A program made the position numbers and the translations under genes. From Litchfieldia sinesaloumensis (GTDB lineage: Bacteria; Bacillota; Bacilli; Bacillales; Bacillaceae_L), in NCBI RefSeq assembly GCF_900156865.1, contig NZ_LT732529.1, positions 1,009,056-1,073,055 on the forward strand: a stretch of 64,000 bases of DNA. Direction: 5' to 3'. Of the stretch, positions 45,969-57,042 are shown in pieces (the stretch's first letter is position 1; the number at the start of each line of letters is the position of its first letter). The notes beneath the pieces were generated by a model. That model ran no database searches and had not been told where the DNA came from. It was given only the letters and a program-made list of their open reading frames with translations.

Positions 45969-46511
45969 ATGTCTGAATACAGAGAAATTATCACAAAAGC
46001 TGTTGTAGGTAAAGGACGTAAGTTTTCACAGTCTACTTATACAATTAATCCACCGCACCACCCATCTAGCATTTTGGGATGCTGGATCATTAACCACAGC
46101 TACGAAGCAGAGAAAAAAGGTAATACTGTAGAAGTGAAAGGCAGGTTCGATGTAAACGTTTGGTATTCTTTCGGTAACAATACAAAAACAGAAGTCGTTA
46201 CCGAAACGCTTTCATACTGTGACAATATCAAACTGAAGTATAGAGATGAGAATTTCTTAGGTGACAGCTGTGACGTGATCGTTGAAGTACTTCAACAACC
46301 AAATTGCTTAGAATGCACAATTTCACCTAATGGAAACAAGATTCTCGTTGAGGTTGAGAGAGAGCTTCTTGCAGAAGTAATTGGTGAAACAAAAGTTTGT
46401 GTTCATGTCAATCCTGATGGATGCTACGAGGATATCAAGGATTGGGATGTAGACGACGAAGAATTTGAGGATTTAAATCCTGACTTTTTAGTTGGTGATT
46501 TAGAAGAATAG
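45969..46511 (+). CDS. cotE: Outer spore coat morphogenetic protein CotE
   Basis: CotE organises assembly of the outer spore coat in the mother cell. The 180-residue protein begins [20 protein letters not shown] and contains [18 protein letters not shown]. The C terminus is strongly acidic ([24 protein letters not shown]), all typical. ATG follows GGAGGG. Two candidate mother-cell promoters precede it within a 340-base gap that otherwise holds only the ricA terminator. Confidence 0.97.
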   Translation: MSEYREIITKAVVGKGRKFSQSTYTINPPHHPSSILGCWIINHSYEAEKKGNTVEVKGRFDVNVWYSFGNNTKTEVVTETLSYCDNIKLKYRDENFLGDSCDVIVEVLQQPNCLECTISPNGNKILVEVERELLAEVIGETKVCVHVNPDGCYEDIKDWDVDDEEFEDLNPDFLVGDLEE

Positions 46512-46515
46512 TTGA

Positions 46516-46547
46516 AACTAGGAGGCACGACTTCCTAGTTTTTTTTC
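46516..46547 (+). terminator. Intrinsic terminator after cotE
   Basis: AACTAGGA and TCCTAGTT arms with a GGCACGACT loop and T-run of eight. Confidence 0.92.
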
Positions 46548-46667
46548 ATTTATTGGGAAACAAGTACTACCCACCTCATAACTTTATTCTTTAAAAATCA
46601 CCTAATTTTACATGTGTGGCATTAAGGTGAAAAGGTATATAATTAGTTAGAATTATACTATGTAAGA

Positions 46668-46765
46668 ATAAAGTTAAGCCTCCGGCGGATGCCACAGATT
46701 CTTAAATGTAACTTTTCGCGTAAACGCGAAAAAATCTGGGCGCAAATACGCCAAGGCGCATTTGA
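46668..46765 (+). repeat. 98-base structured intergenic repeat, copy B
   Basis: Second copy of the element at 36223-36320, in the same orientation relative to the downstream gene (mutS). Conserved ends are ATAAAGTTAAGCCT and CAAGGCGCATTTGA, and the AAATCTGGGCGC block is shared. The apical hairpin TTTTCGCG/CGCGAAAA differs from copy A by a compensatory pair (A-T to C-G). A TATAAT at 46774 follows and may be a mutS -10. Confidence 0.85.
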
Positions 46766-46812
46766 ATTTATGATATAATATTGTAAGAATCAAAGTGTTG
46801 GGGGATTATTAA

Positions 46813-49419
46813 ATGGCAGAGTATACGCCGATGATTAAGCAATATTTAACGATTAAGGCAGATTATAAAGATGCCTTTTTATTTTTTCGTCTTGGAGATT
46901 TTTACGAAATGTTCTTTGAGGATGCAATTAATGCATCACAAATTTTAGAAATAACCTTAACGGCCAGAGATGGCGGGACTAATGATAAAATTCCAATGTG
47001 TGGTGTCCCTTACCACGCAGCTGCAGGGTACATTGAACAATTAGTGAATCAGGGACATAAAGTGGCAATTGCAGAGCAAACAGAAGATCCAAAACAGGCA
47101 AAAGGTGTTGTAAAACGTGAAGTTATTCAATTGATTACACCAGGAACTGTTATGGAAGGTAAAAATTTGTTAGAGAAAGAAAATAATTTTTTAGCATCTG
47201 TTACCTCATTTTCAGATGACTCTTTTGGTTTTGCATTAACTGACTTAACAACAGGTGAGAATCGTGTATCATTATTATCTTTCCATTTTGACGATGTTAT
47301 TGGGGAGATTTATGCAAATGGAGTAAAAGAAGTAGTCGTTTCATCTGATTTTGATGATAAATATAGAAAAGCGTTGATTGAGCGTTGTTCCGTAACGCTA
47401 TCGTACGAGGATAATTGCACGATAGCAAATCAATTTGAGCAATTGATACAGGGGTTAGAGGATGAAAAAATGGTCCTCACCTATGGCAGATTATTAAATT
47501 ATTTAATGAAAACACAAAAAAGATCACTGGACCACCTTCAAGAAGTTCGTATTTTTCACACAAACCAATTTATGAAAATCGACCTTTATTCGAAGCGTAA
47601 TTTAGAGCTTACTGAAACAATCCGTAGTAAGGGGAAGAAAGGATCTTTATTATGGCTATTAGATCAAACTGTTACTGCGATGGGCGGACGCTTATTAAAA
47701 CAGTGGATTGACAGACCATTATTGAATAAAAGTGAAATAGAATCACGCCATAACATGGTCCAAACCTTCATCGAACATTATTTTGAGCGATTAGAGTTAA
47801 GGGACCAATTAAAGGGAGTATATGACCTTGAACGACTTGCTGGACGAGTTGCGTATGGAAATGTAAATGCTAGAGATCTCTTACAGCTAAAGAAATCACT
47901 CGAACAGGTTCCAGGTATCTATCATCTTGTTACACAATTGAAACACCCCTATGCAACTAATCTTGCTAAGCAAATGGATCTTTGTGAATCGTTAACGGAA
48001 CTTCTTCAGCATTCCATTAAAGAATCACCGCCTCTGTCGATTAAAGAAGGCGATATTATTAAAGATGGCTTCAATGCTACACTTGATCAATATCGTGATG
48101 CAAGCCGGAATGGGAAAACTTGGATTGCTTCTTTGGAAAAGCAGGAGCGGGAGAAAACAGGAATAAAGTCTTTGAAAATAGGATATAACCGAGTATTTGG
48201 TTATTATATCGAAGTGTCTAAGGCTAATTTGCAGTTCCTACCAGAAGGTATGTATGAAAGAAAACAAACATTATCCAATGCAGAACGATTTATTACACCT
48301 GAACTTAAAGAAAAAGAAACATTGATACTTGAAGCAGAGGAAAAGATTGTTCAATTAGAATATGATCTTTTTATTGATATTCGTGAACAAGTAAAAGGTT
48401 ATATTCCGCGACTACAGGCCTTGGCGAAAGTAATTAGTGAATTAGATGTGCTTCAATGTTTCGCAACCATAAGTGAAGAGCGTCATTATTGTAAGCCACA
48501 ATTTTCTGAAGAACAGCTTTTTATTAAAGACGGTCGTCATCCAGTTGTCGAAAAGGTGATGCAGGCGCAAGAATATGTGCCAAACGATTGTGTCATGCAG
48601 CAGGGCCAAGCATTACTACTTATTACAGGACCCAATATGTCTGGTAAAAGTACGTATATGAGACAGATTGCTCTTACTTCTATCTTGGCACAGATTGGTT
48701 GCTTTGTCCCAGCTCGCGAGGCGGTCTTACCTATCTATGATCAAGTATTTACTCGGATTGGTGCAGCAGATGACTTAATCTCTGGACAGAGTACCTTTAT
48801 GGTAGAAATGCTCGAGGCTAAAAATGCTCTTGTGAATGCAACTTCAAAGAGTTTATTATTATTTGATGAAATTGGACGTGGGACTTCGACCTATGATGGT
48901 ATGGCACTTGCACAAGCGATTATCGAACATATTCATCAACAAATAGGGGCGCACACTCTATTCTCCACGCATTATCATGAACTGACAGATTTAGAGACAA
49001 AATTAGAAAACGTAAAGAATATTCATGTTAGTGCGATAGAAGAAAATGACAATGTTGTATTTCTTCATAAAGTCAAAGAAGGAGCCGCAGATAAAAGCTA
49101 CGGCATTCATGTAGCCAAGCTTGCAGAGCTTCCGGACTCTTTAATTGAACGTGCAAAAGAAATATTAGGTCAACTTGAACAAACAGAAAAAGAAGTTGCC
49201 GTTTCTTCGGAAGAATCTGAAAGGTCGGTTGAACCTGCTGATAATCTACAGTTATCATTTTTTGGAGAAACAAAAGCTTCCTATAAAATGGGGGATAAAC
49301 AAGTTACTTCGAAGGAAAAAGATGCCTTAAAATCCATCAAGGAGATGGACATTTTAGGACTTACACCACTAGAGGCAATCAACAAATTGTATGAGCTTCA
49401 AAAACAATTAAAAGGGTAG
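46813..49419 (+). CDS. mutS: DNA mismatch repair protein MutS
   Basis: The 868-residue mismatch-recognition ATPase has the mismatch-binding FYEMF motif ([15 protein letters not shown]) at about residues 31-36. Connector, lever and clamp domains follow, and then the ATPase with Walker [37 protein letters not shown] and a C-terminal helical tail complete it. Length is normal. ATG 46813 follows TTGGGGG. mutL follows after a 116-base gap with no terminator, so the two are probably cotranscribed. Confidence 0.97.
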   Translation: MAEYTPMIKQYLTIKADYKDAFLFFRLGDFYEMFFEDAINASQILEITLTARDGGTNDKIPMCGVPYHAAAGYIEQLVNQGHKVAIAEQTEDPKQAKGVVKREVIQLITPGTVMEGKNLLEKENNFLASVTSFSDDSFGFALTDLTTGENRVSLLSFHFDDVIGEIYANGVKEVVVSSDFDDKYRKALIERCSVTLSYEDNCTIANQFEQLIQGLEDEKMVLTYGRLLNYLMKTQKRSLDHLQEVRIFHTNQFMKIDLYSKRNLELTETIRSKGKKGSLLWLLDQTVTAMGGRLLKQWIDRPLLNKSEIESRHNMVQTFIEHYFERLELRDQLKGVYDLERLAGRVAYGNVNARDLLQLKKSLEQVPGIYHLVTQLKHPYATNLAKQMDLCESLTELLQHSIKESPPLSIKEGDIIKDGFNATLDQYRDASRNGKTWIASLEKQEREKTGIKSLKIGYNRVFGYYIEVSKANLQFLPEGMYERKQTLSNAERFITPELKEKETLILEAEEKIVQLEYDLFIDIREQVKGYIPRLQALAKVISELDVLQCFATISEERHYCKPQFSEEQLFIKDGRHPVVEKVMQAQEYVPNDCVMQQGQALLLITGPNMSGKSTYMRQIALTSILAQIGCFVPAREAVLPIYDQVFTRIGAADDLISGQSTFMVEMLEAKNALVNATSKSLLLFDEIGRGTSTYDGMALAQAIIEHIHQQIGAHTLFSTHYHELTDLETKLENVKNIHVSAIEENDNVVFLHKVKEGAADKSYGIHVAKLAELPDSLIERAKEILGQLEQTEKEVAVSSEESERSVEPADNLQLSFFGETKASYKMGDKQVTSKEKDALKSIKEMDILGLTPLEAINKLYELQKQLKG

Positions 49420-49535
49420 TAAAACTAATACTAGAGAATGCGTAACCCCGGATTATCAAGATACGGTTGATGATGCAGAGATTTGTAGAATATCATTATT
49501 ACTTTTAAGCAATCTCTAAGGAATGAGGTGAAGGC

Positions 49536-51431
49536 ATGGGGAAAATTATTCAACTAGATGATCTTCTATCGAATAAGATAGCCGCAGGTGAGGTGGTTGA
49601 AAGGCCCGCCTCTGTTGTGAAAGAATTAGTCGAAAATGCCATTGACGCAAATAGCACAGTGATTGAAATTGAAATTGAAGAAGCGGGCCTTTCTAAAATT
49701 CGAATCATCGACAATGGGGACGGAATGGATAGTGAAGATTGCATGAATGCCTTTCATCGTCATGCAACTAGTAAAATCAAGGATGAAAATGATTTGTTTC
49801 GAATCCGAACATTAGGTTTTAGAGGTGAGGCATTACCGAGTATTGCCTCTGTTTCTGAACTCGAAATGAAGACAAGCACTGGGGATGATTCTGGAACCCA
49901 TATTGTGATTCAGGGTGGCCATATAATAGAGAAAAAAGCAACAAATAGTCGTAAAGGAACCGATATTACGGTTTCTAATCTCTTTTTCAACACACCCGCT
50001 CGTTTAAAATACTTAAAAACCGTTCATACCGAGCTTGGTAATATAACGGATGCTGTGAATCGAATTGCGCTGTCACATCCTGATATCTCATTTCGGTTAC
50101 TACACAATGGGAAGCGCCTTTTATATACAAGTGGTAATGGAGATGTTAGACAGGTTCTTGCAGCTATATATGGGCTTGGAATAGCAAAACAAATGGTGCC
50201 AATTCACATACAATCTCTTGATTTTACAGTACAAGGTTTTGTTTCGATGCCTGAAGTTACAAGGGCTTCCAGAAATTATATATCAACCATTATTAATGGG
50301 CGTTATATACGAAATTATCCGCTTGTTAAAGCCATCCAACAAGGCTACCATACTCTGTTACCGATTGGACGATTTCCGATTGTGTTACTAGATATCCAAA
50401 TGGACCCCTTGTTAGTTGATGTGAATGTGCACCCTGCAAAACTTGAAGTAAGAATAAGTAAGGAGCAGGAGTTAAATCAATTAATTGACGAGGGAATTAA
50501 GGATGTTTTCAAACAAAAGCAATTAATTCCTGATGCTGTTTATCCAAAAAAGAATGATCTTCAAAAATCTGAACAGCAGGAATTTATGTTTCAACATGCT
50601 GTAAAAACGGAACCTCGTGAACACGAACCATTGGTTCCTAGTTTTTTTGGAGGAAATACTGAGGAAACAACGCAAGAACAAGAAATTACGATTGATTTAC
50701 AAACTACATTCATACCGCCTTTTTATGAGGAAAAGGCAACTGACAAAGTAAAATCGACTATTGCAGAAAACAACACGACTAGTGTCGCTCCACAAGAAGA
50801 AACAGATACAGATTTAAACGATGTCAAAAAAGGTAGTAACGTAACTGAACGGGTACCTGTAATGTATCCAATTGGTCAAATGCACGGCACCTATATCCTT
50901 GCCCAAAATGATAAGGGTCTCTATATTATTGATCAGCATGCTGCGCAGGAGCGTATTAAATATGAATATTTCAGAGAGAAGGTCGGAGAAAATATTTCTG
51001 ATCTTCAAGAATTGCTTCTTCCTATTACTTTAGAATATTCGACAGATGATTGTATCAATATAAATGCACATAAGAATGATTTAGAACAGGTCGGGATATT
51101 TCTTGAACCATTTGGTCATAACAGTTATATCGTTCGATCACACCCTCAGTGGTTTCCTAAAGGTGAAGAAAAAGAAGTCATCGAGGAAATTATTGAACAA
51201 GTCCTTAATGATAAGAAAATCGATATTAAGAAATTGAGAGAAGCTGCCGCGATAATGATGAGCTGTAAGGCATCAATTAAAGCAAATCACCACTTACGGA
51301 ATGATGAGATTTTTGCTTTATTAGAAACTCTCCGAAGTACGAGTGATCCATTTACATGTCCACATGGACGGCCAATTATCATACATCATTCGACCTATGA
51401 AATGGAAAAAATGTTTAAACGAGTGATGTGA
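49536..51431 (+). CDS. mutL: DNA mismatch repair protein MutL
   Basis: The 631-residue MutL has a GHKL ATPase N terminus ([39 protein letters not shown]) and a variable linker (about 335-430). Its C-terminal dimerisation domain carries the endonuclease motif equivalent to [12 protein letters not shown], with CPHGRP near the end. These indicate an active latent nicking endonuclease, as in B. subtilis. ATG follows GAGGTGAAGGC. A terminator follows. Confidence 0.96.
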   Translation: MGKIIQLDDLLSNKIAAGEVVERPASVVKELVENAIDANSTVIEIEIEEAGLSKIRIIDNGDGMDSEDCMNAFHRHATSKIKDENDLFRIRTLGFRGEALPSIASVSELEMKTSTGDDSGTHIVIQGGHIIEKKATNSRKGTDITVSNLFFNTPARLKYLKTVHTELGNITDAVNRIALSHPDISFRLLHNGKRLLYTSGNGDVRQVLAAIYGLGIAKQMVPIHIQSLDFTVQGFVSMPEVTRASRNYISTIINGRYIRNYPLVKAIQQGYHTLLPIGRFPIVLLDIQMDPLLVDVNVHPAKLEVRISKEQELNQLIDEGIKDVFKQKQLIPDAVYPKKNDLQKSEQQEFMFQHAVKTEPREHEPLVPSFFGGNTEETTQEQEITIDLQTTFIPPFYEEKATDKVKSTIAENNTTSVAPQEETDTDLNDVKKGSNVTERVPVMYPIGQMHGTYILAQNDKGLYIIDQHAAQERIKYEYFREKVGENISDLQELLLPITLEYSTDDCININAHKNDLEQVGIFLEPFGHNSYIVRSHPQWFPKGEEKEVIEEIIEQVLNDKKIDIKKLREAAAIMMSCKASIKANHHLRNDEIFALLETLRSTSDPFTCPHGRPIIIHHSTYEMEKMFKRVM

Positions 51432-51453
51432 AAAAAATTGTTAGGAACGGTTG

Positions 51454-51480
51454 AAAACTCGCGGATAATGCGAGTTTTTA
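51454..51480 (+). terminator. Intrinsic terminator after mutL
   Basis: AAAACTCGC and GCGAGTTTTT arms with a GGATAAT loop. Confidence 0.9.
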
Positions 51481-51626
51481 CCGTATAAGCCGAAAGTAGT
51501 ATAGAAGTTTCGAGAAGATTAGAATAAAATGTTATTTTTACAGCCAAATTGGATATACTAATTTAGTATTCGTCTTATTATCTGTGTTACGATAATAGTA
51601 TGAATTGATGTAAAGGTAGTGGTTGA

Positions 51627-52574
51627 TTGGAAGAATTGAAAAAAGAGAAGTTAATCGTTTTAATTGGTCCAACTGCTGTTGGAAAGACGAAGCTTAGCAT
51701 AGAGCTTGCAAAGAAATTAAATGCCGAAATTATTAGTGGCGATTCCATGCAAATCTATAAAGGAATGGATATTGGGACAGCCAAAATAACAAGCGACGAA
51801 ATGGAAGGAATTCCTCATCATCTTATTGATATTAAGGAACCCCATGAAAGTTTCTCGGTTGCAGAGTTTCAAGAGATTGTTAGAAATTTAATAACTGATA
51901 TACATAATCGAGGAAAGTTGCCGATGATCGTTGGAGGAACAGGGCTTTATATTCAATCTGTTATTTTCGATTATCAGTTCACTGATAACGCCTCTAATCC
52001 AGAGTATCGAAAAACACTAGAAAAACAAGTCTCTGAAAACGGGATTGATTCCCTGTTCAAGAAGTTAAAAGAAATCGACCCTGTCAGTGCCGAACGCATT
52101 CATCCCAACAATATAAGAAGAGTTATTCGAGCTCTTGAAATCGTTGAAACAACTGGGAAAACCATGACCGAATATGTGGAGGGACAGAAGCAGGAACTAA
52201 TCTATGATGTTGCTCTTGTCGGGTTGACCATGGAACGAGGGAAATTATATGAACGAATCAATAAAAGGGTTGACTTGATGGTAGAATCTGGTCTACTAAA
52301 AGAAGTCACTAATTTCTATTCCCGTGGCTTAAGAGGTTGTCAATCCATCCAAGCAATAGGTTATAAAGAGCTTTATGCTTATTTAGAAGGAACACTAACA
52401 TTAGAAGAAGCGATTAATCAACTTAAGCAAAATACACGTAGATATGCAAAACGGCAATTGACCTGGTTTCGAAATAAAATGGATGTAAAATGGTTTGATA
52501 TGTCATTGGAAAACGGATTTAAAGAAAATTTTAATGAAATTTATAAATATATAGCAGGAAAGCTAGGAATTTAA
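51627..52574 (+). CDS. miaA: tRNA dimethylallyltransferase
   Basis: MiaA adds the isopentenyl group to A37 of tRNAs reading UNN codons, the substrate for MiaB. The 315-residue enzyme has a P-loop [29 protein letters not shown] and [26 protein letters not shown] and QAIGYKEL are also present. TTG 51627 is taken as start; its ribosome site (GGTAGTGG) is moderate, and the family N terminus fits. hfq follows 91 bases downstream, the conserved miaA-hfq order. Confidence 0.94.
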   Translation: MEELKKEKLIVLIGPTAVGKTKLSIELAKKLNAEIISGDSMQIYKGMDIGTAKITSDEMEGIPHHLIDIKEPHESFSVAEFQEIVRNLITDIHNRGKLPMIVGGTGLYIQSVIFDYQFTDNASNPEYRKTLEKQVSENGIDSLFKKLKEIDPVSAERIHPNNIRRVIRALEIVETTGKTMTEYVEGQKQELIYDVALVGLTMERGKLYERINKRVDLMVESGLLKEVTNFYSRGLRGCQSIQAIGYKELYAYLEGTLTLEEAINQLKQNTRRYAKRQLTWFRNKMDVKWFDMSLENGFKENFNEIYKYIAGKLGI

Positions 52575-52603
52575 GAGAATAGATAATAATAGGATTATTC
52601 GTT

Positions 52604-52621
52604 TTGTCCAATATTGGACAA
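52604..52621 (+). promoter_or_regulatory. Perfect 18-base palindrome between miaA and hfq
   Basis: TTGTCCAATATTGGACAA is self-complementary over all 18 bases and lies 44 bases before the hfq start. It has the size and symmetry of a repressor operator (like a Rex box in form, not in sequence). No terminator tail follows. The binding protein is not recognised. Confidence 0.65.
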
Positions 52622-52665
52622 TTACATTTCTAGCATTTCTGGGAAGATCTAGAGGAGGACAGTTC

Positions 52666-52890
52666 ATGAAATCAGCAATCAATATTCAAGACCAAATTTT
52701 AAACCAACTGCGTAAGGATGGGACATTTGTAACTGTATTCTTATTAAATGGATACCAATTACGAGGATTAGTAAAAGGTTTCGATAACTTTACAGTCCTA
52801 TTAGAAACAGAAGGAAAGCAACAGCTTATTTATAAGCATGCAATCTCTACTTTTGCCCCACAAAAAAATATTAAACTTGAGCTTGAATAA
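52666..52890 (+). CDS. hfq: RNA chaperone Hfq
   Basis: The 74-residue Sm-like protein forms hexamers that bind small RNAs. It has [30 protein letters not shown] (Sm1) and the Sm2 block IYKHAISTF in the usual form YKHAIST. ATG follows AGAGGAGG. It is downstream of miaA as in most Firmicutes and ends at a strong terminator. Confidence 0.96.
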   Translation: MKSAINIQDQILNQLRKDGTFVTVFLLNGYQLRGLVKGFDNFTVLLETEGKQQLIYKHAISTFAPQKNIKLELE

Positions 52891-52898
52891 GACCAAAG

Positions 52899-52937
52899 GA
52901 CAACCTTACTTTATACTAGTAGGGTTGTCTTTTTTTA
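52899..52937 (+). terminator. Intrinsic terminator after hfq
   Basis: GACAACC and GGTTGTC arms with inner TACT/AGTA pairing and a T-run of seven. Confidence 0.92.
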
Positions 52938-53095
52938 TCTTGTCTATTTTTTCTTCAAGATTTACAAACTGCCTCATATACTTATAGTGTATGGAAATTT
53001 ATTTTCTGGGAAAGCGCAATCTTTGACAAAAAGCAATAGATTCATGTAATAAGAGTGAATATATTGTAGAAATAAAAAGGAAAAAGGCAAATGTT

Positions 53096-53243
53096 CGCGA
53101 CCTACGTCCAGTTTCAGCGCAATCTATTCTAAATCATACTATGCTTGTCGGACTTGCACGCAGAAGTGCTGATATCGATTTATGCCACAGGGTGTGGCGA
53201 TGGAAAGTCGATGTTCTTTTTGCAAGGCGCTTGCAATTTTGTT
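53096..53243 (+). repeat. Degenerate Bacillus-type intergenic repeat (possible)
   Basis: The stretch contains GACCTACGTCCAGTTTCAGCG, trimmed here as CTACGTCCAGTTTCAGCG, then TGTCGGACTTGCACGCAG and AAGGCGCTTGCAATTTTG. These resemble blocks of a well-known intergenic repeat of Bacillus genomes (CTACGTCCAGCTCCAGCG ... GGCGCTTGCGCTTTT), from memory. If so it is a decayed copy. It fills most of the 424-base gap between hfq and spoVK; a weak sigma-E-like CGTATAAT (53281-53288) may be the spoVK -10. Confidence 0.45.
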
Positions 53244-53314
53244 TTTTCCTTGGGCTTTTGTCACGAAATTAACCCAACAACGTATAATGTACACAGAATG
53301 AGAGGTGAGAGCTC

Positions 53315-54259
53315 TTGGATCAACCAATTAAAATGAAGAACAATGGACAAATAAATGTTGTTTTAAACGGTGAAAAGAAGAAGTTAAAGGTATTGCACTC
53401 AACACCAAAAGAAGAAATTACAACAAGAATCCAAACAAAACATGCAGCTCTAAAGGAAATTGAAGAAGAAATGAGCACTCTTGTTGGTATGGATGAAATG
53501 AAAAAAATGATAAAGGAAGTTTACGCTTGGATATACATTAATAAAAAACGTGAGGAACAGGGATTAAAGGCAGGAAAGCAAGCGTTGCACATGATGTTTA
53601 AAGGAAATCCCGGCACAGGAAAGACAACGGTTGCTCGACTATTAGGGAAATTATTTCTGCAAATGAATGTCCTTTCCAAGGGGCATTTAATTGAAGCCGA
53701 AAGAGCAGATTTAGTAGGAGAATACATTGGTCATACTGCACAAAAGACAAGAGATTTGATTAAAAAGGCCATTGGAGGTATCTTATTTATAGATGAGGCA
53801 TATTCACTAGCAAGAGGTGGAGAAAAGGACTTTGGTAAAGAGGCTATTGATACTCTTGTAAAACATATGGAAGATAAGCAACATGAGTTCGTGTTGATTT
53901 TAGCGGGATATTCAAAAGAAATGGAACATTTCCTTTCTTTAAACCCAGGATTATACTCTCGTTTTCCGCTTGTGATTGATTTTCCAGACTATACTGTTGA
54001 TCAGTTAATGGAAATCACAGCAAAAATGATGTCAGACCGTGAATATGTATTCAGTCCTGAAGCAGAGAGGAAATTACGTGAGCATTTACTATCTGTAAAA
54101 ATGGATTCGTATCCTGGTAAATTTAGTAATGGGCGCTATGTACGTAATATTATTGAAAAGTCAATTCGTGCACAGGCGATGAGATTACTAATTGATGATG
54201 CGTATAGTAAACAGGAACTCCAAACAATTAGAACTCAAGATCTGATTTTTAAAGAATAA
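53315..54259 (+). CDS. spoVK: Stage V sporulation protein K, AAA+ ATPase
   Basis: The 314-residue AAA+ protein of the CbbX/SpoVK family is needed for spore maturation. It has an N-terminal segment NGQINVVLNGEKKK, Walker A GNPGTGKTT, Walker B LFIDEAYSLARGG, and sensor/arginine-finger blocks in LNPGLYSRFP and FSNGRYVRNIIEKS. TTG 53315 follows AGAGGTGAGAGC. The family has a single ATPase domain, and the length is near B. subtilis SpoVK (about 320). A terminator follows. Confidence 0.95.
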   Translation: MDQPIKMKNNGQINVVLNGEKKKLKVLHSTPKEEITTRIQTKHAALKEIEEEMSTLVGMDEMKKMIKEVYAWIYINKKREEQGLKAGKQALHMMFKGNPGTGKTTVARLLGKLFLQMNVLSKGHLIEAERADLVGEYIGHTAQKTRDLIKKAIGGILFIDEAYSLARGGEKDFGKEAIDTLVKHMEDKQHEFVLILAGYSKEMEHFLSLNPGLYSRFPLVIDFPDYTVDQLMEITAKMMSDREYVFSPEAERKLREHLLSVKMDSYPGKFSNGRYVRNIIEKSIRAQAMRLLIDDAYSKQELQTIRTQDLIFKE

Positions 54260-54263
54260 CGTG

Positions 54264-54288
54264 CCGCCTATATCTAGGCGGTTCTTTC
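54264..54288 (+). terminator. Terminator-like hairpin after spoVK
   Basis: CCGCCTA and TAGGCGG arms with a TATC loop, followed by TTCTTTC. Confidence 0.8.
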
Positions 54289-54364
54289 GTGTAAATTGGT
54301 GTACTTACGCAAAATTTGTTATGATAGCAAGAGAAAAAGAACCTCATGAAAGTAGGTAAATGGA

Positions 54365-55636
54365 TTGACACACGAACAGAAAAAGGATATAGAAAAAGCT
54401 ATACTCGTAGGCTGTCAAATTCAAAATGTTGACGAAAGTCGATTTCACTATTCACTTGAAGAATTACAATCTCTTACAAAGACTGCCAATGGTCAAGTAC
54501 TTATAACCGTTACGCAGAAGCGTGAGCGAGTCCATTCAGCAACTTACATCGGCAAGGGAAAAGTGGAGGAATTGGTTAACCTTGAAGAAGAGTTAGAGCC
54601 AGATGTGATTATTTTTAATGACGAATTATCACCAAGTCAGGTAAGGAACCTTTCCTCAAAGCTTCAAGCACGGGTAATCGACAGAACCCAACTCATACTA
54701 GATATTTTTGCCTCCAGGGCAAACTCGAAAGAAGGAAAGCTACAGGTTGAATTGGCTCAACTTCAATATCTCCTTCCTCGACTCACAGGTAAAGGAATAG
54801 AACTTTCAAGACTTGGTGGAGGTATTGGTACAAGGGGGCCAGGTGAAACAAAACTGGAGACAGATAGACGACATATACATAAGCGAATCGATGATATTAA
54901 GAATCAATTATCGGTAATTGTCCAGCACCGTGAACGTTATCGTGAACGAAGAAAGAAAAATAAAACATATCAGATTGCATTAGTTGGTTATACGAATGCC
55001 GGTAAATCGACATTATTCAACCGCTTAACAGAGGCAGATTCTTTTGAGGAAAATTTATTGTTTGCAACACTTGATCCAATGACTCGAAAAATGATACTCC
55101 CTTGCGGATTGACAACTCTTTTAACCGATACAGTAGGATTTATTCAGGATTTGCCAACTTCATTAATTGCTGCATTCAGATCTACCTTGGAAGAAGTGAA
55201 GGAAGCCGATTTAATTGTACATGTGGTTGATTCGTCAAACCCAGATTATTTCAATCATGAAAAAACCGTGTTAAAACTTCTAGATGAACTTGGTGTCGAG
55301 TCTATTCCGATCCTTACACTTTATAATAAAAAAGATAAAGTTCATCCTGATTTTGTTCCTTCTTCAAAATCAAAATCAATTTTAGTTAGTGCTTTTGTAG
55401 AGAATGATCTAGTGGTAATTAAAACAAAGGTAGAGGATTCAATGATTGAAGAAATGGAAGAATATAAGGTATCGCTTCCTAGTTCAGAAGGACGAATATT
55501 GGCACATTTAAAACAAGAAACCATTTTAAAAGAACTGAGTTACAATGAAGAATCAGAAAAATATGATTGTACGGGTTATATATTTCCAAGCCATTCGTTG
55601 ACTGCTCAACTACGAGATTTTAACTCTATACATTAG
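54365..55636 (+). CDS. hflX: GTPase HflX
   Basis: HflX is a ribosome-splitting GTPase. The 423-residue protein has the N-terminal HflX domain ([24 protein letters not shown]) and a [19 protein letters not shown] linker. The G domain has G1 [10 protein letters not shown]3 [10 protein letters not shown] and G4 YNKKDK. TTG 54365 is the start consistent with the frame; the ribosome site (AAGTAGG) is weak. It corresponds to B. subtilis ynbA and lies between spoVK and ynbB as there. Confidence 0.93.
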   Translation: MTHEQKKDIEKAILVGCQIQNVDESRFHYSLEELQSLTKTANGQVLITVTQKRERVHSATYIGKGKVEELVNLEEELEPDVIIFNDELSPSQVRNLSSKLQARVIDRTQLILDIFASRANSKEGKLQVELAQLQYLLPRLTGKGIELSRLGGGIGTRGPGETKLETDRRHIHKRIDDIKNQLSVIVQHRERYRERRKKNKTYQIALVGYTNAGKSTLFNRLTEADSFEENLLFATLDPMTRKMILPCGLTTLLTDTVGFIQDLPTSLIAAFRSTLEEVKEADLIVHVVDSSNPDYFNHEKTVLKLLDELGVESIPILTLYNKKDKVHPDFVPSSKSKSILVSAFVENDLVVIKTKVEDSMIEEMEEYKVSLPSSEGRILAHLKQETILKELSYNEESEKYDCTGYIFPSHSLTAQLRDFNSIH

Positions 55637-55654
55637 AATAAATTGCATCTTTTC

Positions 55655-55695
55655 TGCCCCTTAAAACGAAGTAGGGATATCGATTACAAGGGGCA
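55655..55695 (+). terminator. Long-loop hairpin between hflX and ynbB
   Basis: TGCCCCTT and AAGGGGCA are perfect inverted repeats with a 25-base spacer, followed by TTTGATTTTA. It may be a weak terminator or a processing site. Confidence 0.45.
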
Positions 55696-55721
55696 TTTGA
55701 TTTTATAAAGGGGAATACATC

Positions 55722-57002
55722 ATGTTTACAGAATTAGATTATGGTCAACTTATATCGAAGTTAGTTGACGAAACAGAACAAAAAATTAAACAAGTACATA
55801 CGAAAATTGAAAAGACCATTGATTTTAATCAGTACCGTGTGTTAAAAAGCTTTCAAGATAACCGTGTCAGTGATTCTCATTTTATGCCTTCGACTGGTTA
55901 TGGTTATGACGATATAGGTCGCGATACATTAGAAGCAGTATACGCACACATCTTTGGCGGTGAGGCAGCTCTTGTACGCCCACAAATCATTTCAGGAACC
56001 CATGCAATATCGATTGCACTATTTGGCGTATTACGACCTAATGATGAATTACTATACATTACTGGGAATCCCTATGATACATTAGAGGAGATTGTAGGCA
56101 TTAGAGGTTCAGGAAATGGGTCATTAAAAGAGTTTCACATTGGCTATAACAAAGTTGACTTAACGTCAGATGGAAGACCCGATTTTGTCGCAATTAAGAA
56201 TGCGATCCATGAAAACACAAAAATGATTGGGATCCAACGTTCGAAAGGATATGCAACAAGGCCGTCATTTACAATTGCTGAAATCAAAGAGATGATTCAG
56301 TTTGTAAAGGAAATTAAGCCGGATGTGGTTGTATTTGTTGATAATTGCTATGGAGAATTTGTAGAACGACTAGAACCTTGTCATGTGGGTGCAGATTTAA
56401 TTGCTGGATCACTCATCAAGAATCCTGGCGGTGGACTAGCCAAAACGGGAGGATATTTAGTTGGGAAACAGGAAATGATTGAAGCATGTTCCTATCGTAT
56501 GACATCACCTGGAATTGGATCGGAAGCTGGTGCGTCACTATATACACTTCAGGAAATGTATCAAGGTCTGTTTCTTGCACCTCACATTGTTGGACAAGCG
56601 TTGAAAGGGGCTGTATTCACAGCTGCGATTCTAGAAAGAATTGGTTTAAAGACGGAGCCGAGCTGGAATTGTAAACGTACGGATTTAATTCAATCTGTAC
56701 AATTTGATAATAAGGAAATGATGGTGGCTTTTTGTCAGGCAATTCAGTTTGCCTCACCAGTCAATTCACATGTAACACCTTATCCAAGTTATATGCCTGG
56801 TTATGAGGACGACGTGATTATGGCAGCGGGTACGTTTATACAAGGAGCGAGTATCGAATTAACAGCAGATGGTCCAACGCGCCCACCATTTGTTGCATAT
56901 GTTCAAGGTGGTCTTACCTATTCACATGTCAAGATTGCGATTAGTTTAGCTATAAATCAATTATTATCAAAAGGATTAATTAGTATAGAAGCAGAGGATT
57001 AA
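55722..57002 (+). CDS. ynbB: YnbB, PLP-dependent methionine gamma-lyase-like protein
   Basis: The 426-residue fold-type I PLP protein belongs to the YnbB/aluminium-resistance subgroup. It has GYGYDDIGRDTLEAVYAHIFG near residues 60-80 and ISGTHAISIALFG. The likely PLP lysine is in SLIKNPGGGLAKTGGY. The subgroup is annotated by similarity to cystathionine/methionine gamma-lyases but its reaction is not established. ATG follows AAAGGGG. The end of the gene is part of a terminator stem before the glnRA control region. Confidence 0.9.
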   Translation: MFTELDYGQLISKLVDETEQKIKQVHTKIEKTIDFNQYRVLKSFQDNRVSDSHFMPSTGYGYDDIGRDTLEAVYAHIFGGEAALVRPQIISGTHAISIALFGVLRPNDELLYITGNPYDTLEEIVGIRGSGNGSLKEFHIGYNKVDLTSDGRPDFVAIKNAIHENTKMIGIQRSKGYATRPSFTIAEIKEMIQFVKEIKPDVVVFVDNCYGEFVERLEPCHVGADLIAGSLIKNPGGGLAKTGGYLVGKQEMIEACSYRMTSPGIGSEAGASLYTLQEMYQGLFLAPHIVGQALKGAVFTAAILERIGLKTEPSWNCKRTDLIQSVQFDNKEMMVAFCQAIQFASPVNSHVTPYPSYMPGYEDDVIMAAGTFIQGASIELTADGPTRPPFVAYVQGGLTYSHVKIAISLAINQLLSKGLISIEAED

Positions 57003-57018
57003 ATTCCTCTGCTTCTTC
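56989..57018 (+). terminator. Terminator overlapping the ynbB stop codon
   Basis: GAAGCAGAGGA and TCCTCTGCTTC form eleven perfect pairs; the 5' arm lies inside the last codons of ynbB. The T-tail is short. Confidence 0.75.
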
Positions 57019-57020
57019 AT

Positions 57021-57037
57021 GTTATGTTTTCTAACAT
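57021..57037 (+). promoter_or_regulatory. GlnR/TnrA operator, distal site
   Basis: TGTTATGTTTTCTAACA fits TGTnA-n7-TnACA perfectly. It lies just upstream of the glnRA -35. Confidence 0.88.
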
Positions 57038-57042
57038 ATTGT

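Noticed and set aside
53145-53336. 63-codon ORF before spoVK
   Set aside because: It lies in the putative decayed repeat, has no ribosome site and overlaps the spoVK start.
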